Assembly (NCBI GenBank): GCA_020345785.1
Contig: CP070771.1
Location: forward strand, 6,326,229-6,337,016
Source: Desulfobacterales bacterium
Lineage (GTDB): Bacteria; Desulfobacterota; Desulfobacteria; Desulfobacterales; JAFDCJ01
Length of the DNA: 10,788 nucleotides
Reading direction: 5' to 3'
Shown here: positions 6,123 through 10,788 of the stretch, piece by piece
Layout of the letters: each line of letters opens with the position of its first letter
How positions within the stretch are numbered: position 1 is the first letter of the stretch
Notes under the pieces: model-generated
The model's database searches: none
The model's input: the letters and a program-made list of their open reading frames with translations, nothing else
What the model was told of the DNA's origin: nothing
Position numbers and translations under genes: made by a program

Positions 6123-6626
6123 ATGAACCTTACCCCCCTTGATATACAGCAGCAGAAGTTTAAAACTAAATTTCGCGGATTTGACATCCGGGAAGTAGAT
6201 GCATTCCTCGAGCAGGTGGCAAACGTTTTTGAGGGGATGCAAAGAACGCACAAAGACCTGCAGGAAGAGGTCCGACGTCTTGAACTGGAGATCCAGGGAT
6301 ACCGCAAGCGGGAAGAAACCTTTAAACGGGCCTTGCTGAACTCCCAAAAAGTTTTGGATCAAATGAAGGATAATGCCCGAAAATCGGCGGAGTTGATTAT
6401 CGCGGAAGCCGAGGTCAAGGCTGAAAAAATACTGAACAAAGCCCACAACCGGCTGGCCCAATTGCATGAGGATATATCGGAATTGAAACGACAGCGCATG
6501 CAAATTGAGGTCCAGATAAGCTCGATTATCGAGGCACACAGCAAGCTGCTTGAAATCAGCAAAGAAGGCACCAAAGAAATGGATGATGAGGATGCCAAGT
6601 TAAAAGTATTGAAACAGCAAAAGTAG
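6123..6626 (+). CDS. divIVA: DivIVA domain-containing coiled-coil protein
   Basis: 167 residues. The N-terminus matches the DivIVA membrane-binding domain: LTPLDIQQQKFKTKFRGFD followed by EVDAFLEQV. Phe17 and Arg18 fall on the same numbers as the membrane-inserting residues of Bacillus subtilis DivIVA. From about residue 30 to 150 the sequence is rich in Lys, Glu, Gln and Leu in heptad-like order, giving a long coiled coil for oligomerisation (for example EEVRRLELEIQGYRKREETF). Gram-positive relatives recognise negatively curved membrane and recruit division, polar-growth or chromosome-anchoring partners. The role in Gram-negative anaerobes is less clear. AGGCAGG lies upstream of the start. 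It follows yggT by 21 bases. The frame stays open after the TAG stop up to 6863, but nothing supports readthrough. Confidence 0.88.
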   Translation: MNLTPLDIQQQKFKTKFRGFDIREVDAFLEQVANVFEGMQRTHKDLQEEVRRLELEIQGYRKREETFKRALLNSQKVLDQMKDNARKSAELIIAEAEVKAEKILNKAHNRLAQLHEDISELKRQRMQIEVQISSIIEAHSKLLEISKEGTKEMDDEDAKLKVLKQQK

Positions 6627-6849
6627 ACGGAGTGGGATCATAGGAGTTTATTCCTGGGACCGCCTGAAGCGAATACAAAAAAATTGCAGAAAAAAACGAT
6701 CTGTCAGGTCTTGTTCGCTTGCCGCAAAGATTCGCTTGATGCGGTCTTATCAAAGATAGACCCTAAAATTTCTCCAGACTGCCGGTTCTGCCAAAATACA
6801 GGGCTTATGACACATGCGATGCGACTATCGGTGAAATCAGGAGTTATGA

Positions 6850-7932
6850 ATGGCAAAAATTGATGCTTTTTTTAAACTAATGAATGAACAGGGGGCGTCC
6901 GATTTACATCTGATGGCGGGTCAACCCCCGGCCCTTAGAATTCGAGGGGAGATTGAACGGGTCAAGTACAAGGTTTTAGACAACGACGATCTAAGGGGCA
7001 TGCTTTACGAAATCGCTCCGGAGCAGAAAATTAAGGTATTCGAAGAAACCGGAGATATTGATTTCGGTTACGAAATACCTGGACTCGCCAGGTATCGTGC
7101 TAATTTTTTTATGCAAAAAAACGGCGTTGGTGCCGTCTTTAGAGAAATTCCCAGTGCGATAATGACTGCCGAGCAGCTCGGTCTTCCGCCTGTGGTGTCG
7201 AAGCTGGCCTCCCTTCCAAGGGGACTGGTTCTGGTTACCGGTCCCACCGGCAGCGGAAAATCCACCACGCTGGCCGCCATTATCGATGTGGCCAACCGGG
7301 TGCGCAAGGATCACATAATTACGGTCGAAGACCCGATCGAATTCGTGCATCAAAGCCAGGGATGTATTGTAAATCATCGGGAAATCGGCGTTCATACGCA
7401 TTCTTTTTCCACCGCCTTGCGCGGCGCCCTGCGTGAAGATCCGGATATCATTCTGGTGGGAGAAATGCGGGACCTCGAAACGATTTCGCTGGCGGTGGAA
7501 GCGGCATCCACCGGTCACCTGGTATTTTCGACGCTGCATACTTCCAGCGCCTGGAAAACCGTTGACCGTGTGATCGAAGTTTTTCCTTCCCATGAACAAC
7601 CTCTCATCCGCTCAACCTTGGCTGACGGGTTGCGCGCCGTAATTGCCCAGACACTTTTCAAACGTGTCGACCGCAAGGGCCGTGTGGTTGCGCTGGAGAT
7701 CCTGATTGCCAATCCGGCGGTAAGGAATTTGATACGGGAAGCCAAAACCCACCAGCTGCCGTCCATGATCCAGACCGGTAAAAAATACGGCATGGTTCTG
7801 CTGGATGACTCCATCATGGAACTTTTCAAAAAAGGGAAGATCAGCGCTGAGGAGGCTTATGCCAAATCAAACGAAAAGGGTCGCTTCAGGCCTTTGCTGA
7901 CAGCGCCGCCCGCGGATTTCACGGAAGTTTAG
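6850..7932 (+). CDS. pilT: Type IV pilus retraction ATPase PilT
   Basis: 360 residues, close to the usual PilT length. The protein is a hexameric secretion-family ATPase at the cytoplasmic base of the type IV pilus that drives pilus retraction, twitching and DNA uptake. The N-terminal PAS-like domain begins with the standard ASDLHLMAGQPPALRI. The ATPase core shows Walker A GPTGSGKST (about residues 130-138), the Asp box ITVEDPIEFVH, Walker B DIILVGEMRD and the His box GHLVFSTLHTSSA. The PilT hallmark AIRNLIRE is present as AVRNLIRE near residue 297, followed by MIQTGKKYGM. AGGAG sits six bases before the ATG at 6850; an overlapping ATG at 6846 is in another frame. The His box is followed by SAWKTVDRVIEVFP, where Trp replaces the more common Ala. 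It starts a likely four-gene unit. Confidence 0.93.
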   Translation: MAKIDAFFKLMNEQGASDLHLMAGQPPALRIRGEIERVKYKVLDNDDLRGMLYEIAPEQKIKVFEETGDIDFGYEIPGLARYRANFFMQKNGVGAVFREIPSAIMTAEQLGLPPVVSKLASLPRGLVLVTGPTGSGKSTTLAAIIDVANRVRKDHIITVEDPIEFVHQSQGCIVNHREIGVHTHSFSTALRGALREDPDIILVGEMRDLETISLAVEAASTGHLVFSTLHTSSAWKTVDRVIEVFPSHEQPLIRSTLADGLRAVIAQTLFKRVDRKGRVVALEILIANPAVRNLIREAKTHQLPSMIQTGKKYGMVLLDDSIMELFKKGKISAEEAYAKSNEKGRFRPLLTAPPADFTEV

Positions 7933-8031
7933 AATTGATGAAATGGTTGAAGGGTAAAGCGGAAGATTGGTTAAAAGTGGCAATTTATCGAATCCACGAA
8001 TCGAGGAACTTACCAACGATAGAGTGAAATT

Positions 8032-9198
8032 ATGAAAAAACAGGAAATCGACCATATTCTTGTCAGAATGCTTGATTACCATCGCGATGTTTCCGACTTG
8101 AACTTTACTGTAGGTAAACCCATGCAGGTTGAAAGCGCAGGAGAGTTGATCCCCGTTGAAATCAAACCAAGTTTCAAGGCGCTGACCCCTTTCCAGACCG
8201 AAATTCTAGCTTTAAATCTTATCAACCAGGACCGTCGTTTAACGGAAACACTGCTATCCCAGGGATCGTGCGACCTTTCCTACGGTCTGCCCGGTAAAGC
8301 CCGCTTCAGGGTCAATATTTTTTCCCAGGGTGCCAACATCTCCATCGTATTGCGTAAACTCGAGTCAAAAATTCCGACCATCGAAGAGCGAAGTCTGCCG
8401 AAGACAATGTATCAGATCGCCAAGGAAATAAACGGCCTCGTATTTGTCACCGGTGCCACAGGCTCCGGAAAAACCACCACCCTGGCTGCTATCTTGGACC
8501 AGATCAACGAAAGCAAATCCGTTCACATCATCACCCTCGAGGACCCGGTTGAATATCAGCATCCCCATAAAAAGTCTACATTTAACCAGCGGGAGCTGGG
8601 GCTTGATTTCAACATATACGCCAACGGTTTGCGTGCGGCTTTGCGTCAGGCGCCCAAGGTGATACTGGTTGGTGAAATGCGTGACCGGGAAACGGTCGAA
8701 ATCGGACTCAGTGCTGCAGAAACCGGCCATCTTGTGCTGACCACGCTGCATACCGTCGATGCCGGATCTACCGTCAACCGTATCATCGGTATGTTTCCCA
8801 ACGAGGATGAACGCCAGATACGGATTCGCCTTGCGGATTCGGTGCGTTGGATCGTCTGTCAGCGTTTGCTGCCGAAAATAGGCGGCGGACGGGTTGCCAC
8901 CTTTGAAATCCTTGGAACCAACATGCGGGTTCAGGATGCCATCCTGCACGGCGAATCCGAAGGAAGAACATTTTACGATATCATGGAATCCAGTACTGCC
9001 TTCGGGATGGTTACCTTTGATCAGCATCTGATCGGATTATTTGAGGAGGGCCTGATCACTCAGCAAACTGCCATGACCTATGCTTCGCAGAGGGGAATCG
9101 TGGGTCGCGGTATTGATGCCATTAAAAGTTCCAGAGGAGAGACCACCACCGATATTGAAAAGCTGGAAATTGATCGTGCTTACAATAAAGCGCTGTAA
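8032..9198 (+). CDS. PilT/PilU-type ATPase, second paralogue
   Basis: 388 residues. It has the same fold as the preceding gene product: SDLNFTVGKPMQV at the N-terminus, Walker A GATGSGKTTT, Asp box ITLEDPVEYQHP, Walker B VILVGEMRD and His box GHLVLTTLHTVDA, so ATP hydrolysis should be intact. It differs where PilT proteins carry AIRNLIRE; here the segment reads MRVQDAILHGES. That change, and the extended C-terminal tail with GIVGRGIDAIKSSRGE, is more like PilU or accessory PilT paralogues. In species with PilT and PilU, the second ATPase adds force to PilT-driven retraction. The gap to pilT is 99 bases with no terminator seen, and the stop TAA overlaps an in-frame ATG of the next gene (TAATG). 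The Shine-Dalgarno sequence is weak (GAGTGA). A PilT-like motor with a separate role is possible. Confidence 0.9.
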   Translation: MKKQEIDHILVRMLDYHRDVSDLNFTVGKPMQVESAGELIPVEIKPSFKALTPFQTEILALNLINQDRRLTETLLSQGSCDLSYGLPGKARFRVNIFSQGANISIVLRKLESKIPTIEERSLPKTMYQIAKEINGLVFVTGATGSGKTTTLAAILDQINESKSVHIITLEDPVEYQHPHKKSTFNQRELGLDFNIYANGLRAALRQAPKVILVGEMRDRETVEIGLSAAETGHLVLTTLHTVDAGSTVNRIIGMFPNEDERQIRIRLADSVRWIVCQRLLPKIGGGRVATFEILGTNMRVQDAILHGESEGRTFYDIMESSTAFGMVTFDQHLIGLFEEGLITQQTAMTYASQRGIVGRGIDAIKSSRGETTTDIEKLEIDRAYNKAL

Positions 9199-9202
9199 TG
9201 TT

Positions 9203-9206
9203 GGAG
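9203..9206 (+). promoter_or_regulatory. Ribosome binding site that decides the zinc-ribbon protein start
   Basis: GGAG stands nine bases before the ATG at 9216. The alternative in-frame ATG at 9198 overlaps the upstream stop but has no good Shine-Dalgarno sequence. Confidence 0.5.
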
Positions 9207-9215
9207 CCTGAGACA

Positions 9216-9863
9216 ATGCAAATCATATGCAATAACTGTTCAAGCAAATTTAAAATTGCCGATGAAAAAATTCCTACCGGACGGGTAACCAATATACCAT
9301 GCCCCAAATGCAAAGTCCGGATTACCGTGAACCCTGCCGCACAATCCGCGGGCGGTATTGCATCCTTCGAGCAATCCAATGACAACGGCGGTTATAATGC
9401 CTCCGACAAACCTTTCGATTTTATCGAGGAGGAAGGCCAAACGGCCCTTCTGTGTGAGCAGAATCCCTTGGCCCGAGCTACCATCCAAAATGCCTTGAAT
9501 TTGATGGACTATCAGATCACAATTGCGGAAAGTGCACGGGATGCACTCAAAAGAATGCGCTACCATGTCTATGATCTCATTGTCATCGATGAAAGCTTTG
9601 ATACCAGGAATCCCGAATCCAACGGGGTTCTCATCTACCTGGAACGTCTGGCGATGTCGGTCCGCCGCAATATTTTTGTGGCCATGATCAGCAACAGATA
9701 TCGTACGATGGATAACATGATGGCGTTTCACGGCAGCGTCAATTTAATCGTCAACATTAAAAATATTGAAGATATCGGAAAAATCTTAAGTCGCAGCATT
9801 ACGGATACCGAGTTGTTTTATCGCGTCTACAAGGAAACCCTCAAAGAAACAGGCCGTGCATGA
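9216..9863 (+). CDS. Zinc-ribbon protein (MJ0042-type) with receiver-like C-terminal domain
   Basis: 215 residues from the ATG at 9216 (221 if the ATG at 9198 is used). The N-terminus is a compact zinc ribbon: CNNC (Cys5, Cys8) and CPKC (Cys29, Cys32) separated by a beta-hairpin, the pattern of the MJ0042 finger. A polar linker rich in Asn, Ser and Glu runs to about residue 75. Residues 76-200 look like a response-regulator receiver fold: TALLCEQNPLARATIQNAL for the first strand and helix, ESARDALKRMRYHVYDLIVID for the next units, and ISNRYRTMDNM and VNLIVNIKNIEDIGKIL for the last. Asp125 falls where the phospho-acceptor would be, but the usual N-terminal acidic pair is replaced by Glu-Gln-Asn, so phosphorylation is doubtful. 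The position directly after two pilus ATPases suggests a regulator or adaptor of the retraction motor. No DNA-binding domain is visible beyond the zinc ribbon. Confidence 0.75.
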   Translation: MQIICNNCSSKFKIADEKIPTGRVTNIPCPKCKVRITVNPAAQSAGGIASFEQSNDNGGYNASDKPFDFIEEEGQTALLCEQNPLARATIQNALNLMDYQITIAESARDALKRMRYHVYDLIVIDESFDTRNPESNGVLIYLERLAMSVRRNIFVAMISNRYRTMDNMMAFHGSVNLIVNIKNIEDIGKILSRSITDTELFYRVYKETLKETGRA

Positions 9864-9897
9864 GAGTAGTTTATTGAGTTAAAAGGTCTTGCCGAAT

Positions 9898-10056
9898 ATG
9901 CAGCAAAAGCAAAAATATACCTGCAGCGACTACCGTGAAGAGATGCGCTTGATCGGTTTGAGAAAACGCTTGAATGAAGAGAATTTGAGCCGGAGCGAAA
10001 AACAAATCCTGGAAGCCGAGATTGCAAAGCTGGAAAAAGCTTTGCAATTGAGTTAA
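9898..10056 (+). CDS. Small conserved-looking charged helical protein (52 aa)
   Basis: A 52-residue frame that starts with ATG 34 bases after the zinc-ribbon gene, with AAGG 11 bases upstream, and ends with TAA. The sequence begins MQQKQKYTCSDYREEMRLIG and continues with LRKRLNEENLSRSEKQILEAEIAKLEKAL, a helix-turn-helix-shaped, strongly charged pattern that could form a helical hairpin. It has one Cys and no membrane segment. I recall similar short KYTCSDYREEM-type proteins in other Desulfobacterota genomes, but this was not searched. Spacing and strand fit the pilT transcription unit. Function unknown; an interaction partner of the motor or regulator is only a guess. Confidence 0.65.
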   Translation: MQQKQKYTCSDYREEMRLIGLRKRLNEENLSRSEKQILEAEIAKLEKALQLS

Positions 10057-10186
10057 ATCTCCCCGCCTTTATCGCGACCCCGTGTTCGCAATTGGTCAAA
10101 AATCAACGCCTTTCCCGAAAAACTTCAAAGCGGGTGTGCCGGGTTTCGCCCTCAAGAATCATTATCGGCGTGAGGGTCTGAATTTC

Positions 10187-10247
10187 GTAGAAGGTTGGAT
10201 TGATCCGAAAGCGGACAACGTAATCGGTCGGGCTCAACCCAACCTAC
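10187..10247. repeat. REP-like imperfect palindrome of the GGTTGGGTTGA type
   Basis: GTAGaaGGTTGGATTGA (10187-10203) pairs with TCAACCCAACCTAC (10234-10247), with one mismatch and a two-base bulge. TCCGA/TCGG inside extends the stem. The sequence resembles the widespread bacterial palindrome GTAGGTTGGGTTGAGC...CAACCCAAC. It lies between two convergent genes, where such hairpins often sit and may end or protect transcripts. A T run follows at 10260-10264. A second weak hairpin, CCCTCA/TGAGGG (10149-10176), lies just upstream. Confidence 0.55.
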
Positions 10248-10301
10248 CCGAAATCAGGGCTTTTTGTTCAGAAACTAATTAATCCGTCCTGAAAAATAGT
10301 A

Positions 10302-10788
10302 TTACCACTTGAAAAATACACCGGCCGTCGTCAGGATGGCTTCTTGATCGTAGAAGTCGATGTTGGCATCGGTTTTCGCATAGGCGGCACCGATGTAGAA
10401 ATTCATCGGTTTGCTGCCGAACAGGCTCCACCCCCAGGGGTTTTTGTAATACAGCGTGCCCTGAAGTCCGTAGTTGTCGTCCTCCCGGGTTTTGCCGAAA
10501 ATCGGATTCCTCTTGTCGTAATCGGCCCAACCGATTAAAGCGTTGAGGTTGAGCGAAATCGGGTCCCCGAGATAAAGATAAGTCAACTGAAAATTGTAGG
10601 CGTCATTTTTCATGGCACCGCCGTCCCGATCGTCATAGGAGTAGGTGAATGCCGGTGCCAGTTGATGTCTTTTTTCAAAGTTGAAACGATAAAGGATTTC
10701 GGCGGAATGCTGGTCCCCGTCGCGCTTGAGACGATCACGGTCACTGGAGGTCAGCAGTGGTAGGGATTCACCGCTTTTTTCGCTGCTG
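10302..10788 (-). CDS. Outer-membrane beta-barrel protein resembling DUF2860, C-terminal part
   Basis: The frame is open from the right edge, so about 161 C-terminal residues are visible and the start lies outside the window. Alternating hydrophobic and polar residues form several amphipathic strands: HQLAPAFTYSYDDRDGGA, NFQLTYLYLGDPISLNLNAL, YGLQGTLYYKNPWGWSL and FYIGAAYAKTDANIDFY. The last strand ends TTAGVFFKW, with the aromatic terminal residue typical of barrel proteins folded by the BAM complex. The DNPIF/KTREDDNYG turn region and the YKNPWGW strand recall the DUF2860 family of uncharacterised Gram-negative proteins; this identification is from memory. An ATG at 10613 lies within a strand-rich region and is not the true start. 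The gene converges on the pilT unit. It implies a diderm cell envelope. Function unknown; a porin or surface protein is possible. Confidence 0.7.
   Translation of the reverse strand, partial: SSEKSGESLPLLTSSDRDRLKRDGDQHSAEILYRFNFEKRHQLAPAFTYSYDDRDGGAMKNDAYNFQLTYLYLGDPISLNLNALIGWADYDKRNPIFGKTREDDNYGLQGTLYYKNPWGWSLFGSKPMNFYIGAAYAKTDANIDFYDQEAILTTAGVFFKW

Noticed and set aside
6640..6660. Hairpin AGGAG...TTCCT after divIVA as a terminator
   Set aside because: The stem is only about five base pairs with a G-T pair and no T run follows.
10082..10282. 66-codon open frame after the small helical protein
   Set aside because: It covers the REP-like palindrome and has a GTG start without a ribosome binding site. 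The peptide resembles known spurious translations of this repeat type.

Overview
The window looks like chromosomal DNA of an anaerobic, Gram-negative bacterium, most likely a Desulfobacterota (sulfate-reducer-like) lineage. This is inferred from four things seen together: a long aldehyde:ferredoxin oxidoreductase (AOR) family tungsto-/molybdo-enzyme with its own MoaD/ThiS-like carrier; an iron-sulfur/flavin amine-dehydrogenase-type pair; tandem PilT-type ATPases; and an outer-membrane beta-barrel protein. No marker gene such as 16S rRNA is present, so the assignment is tentative. No phage, integrase, IS transposase, CRISPR array, tRNA or rRNA was seen.

Left third (1-4806), redox metabolism. 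The window opens inside an iron-sulfur protein whose visible part has a 4Fe-4S motif and a C-terminal BFD-type [2Fe-2S] domain like those of the HcnB/opine oxidase A/sarcosine oxidase alpha group. After a 246-base gap comes a DAO-fold FAD oxidoreductase, the typical catalytic partner of such subunits. A repeat-filled gap of about 470 bases then leads to a 712-residue AOR-family enzyme, whose stop codon overlaps the GTG start of a 65-residue carrier protein ending in Gly-Gly. A plausible but unproven reading is that the flavin/iron-sulfur pair oxidises an amine or amino acid and the AOR oxidises an aldehyde to an acid.

Middle (4807-6626). Nearly 1 kb carries no convincing gene. Its first part is a large GAATATCGA-type inverted repeat; the rest is AT-rich with a few weak hairpins. 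It is followed by a yggT (ylmG)-divIVA pair, a cell-division/polarity-type module better known from Gram-positive bacteria.

Right third (6850-10056), type IV pilus motor region. There are two paralogous PilT-family retraction-type ATPases, then a zinc-ribbon protein with a receiver-like C-terminal half, then a 52-residue charged helical protein. All lie on the plus strand with short gaps or near-overlaps and probably form one transcription unit. Finally, a convergent minus-strand gene enters from the right edge; it encodes the C-terminal half of an outer-membrane beta-barrel protein resembling DUF2860.

The most striking unexplained feature is that every sizeable gap between operons is filled with a different family of short-word repeats (CAAATTCCA, GGATGCT, TTGATTGG, ACGAAAAC/CGTGTTTTCG, GAATATCGA, GGTTGGGTTGA). 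Most are arranged as imperfect inverted repeats.
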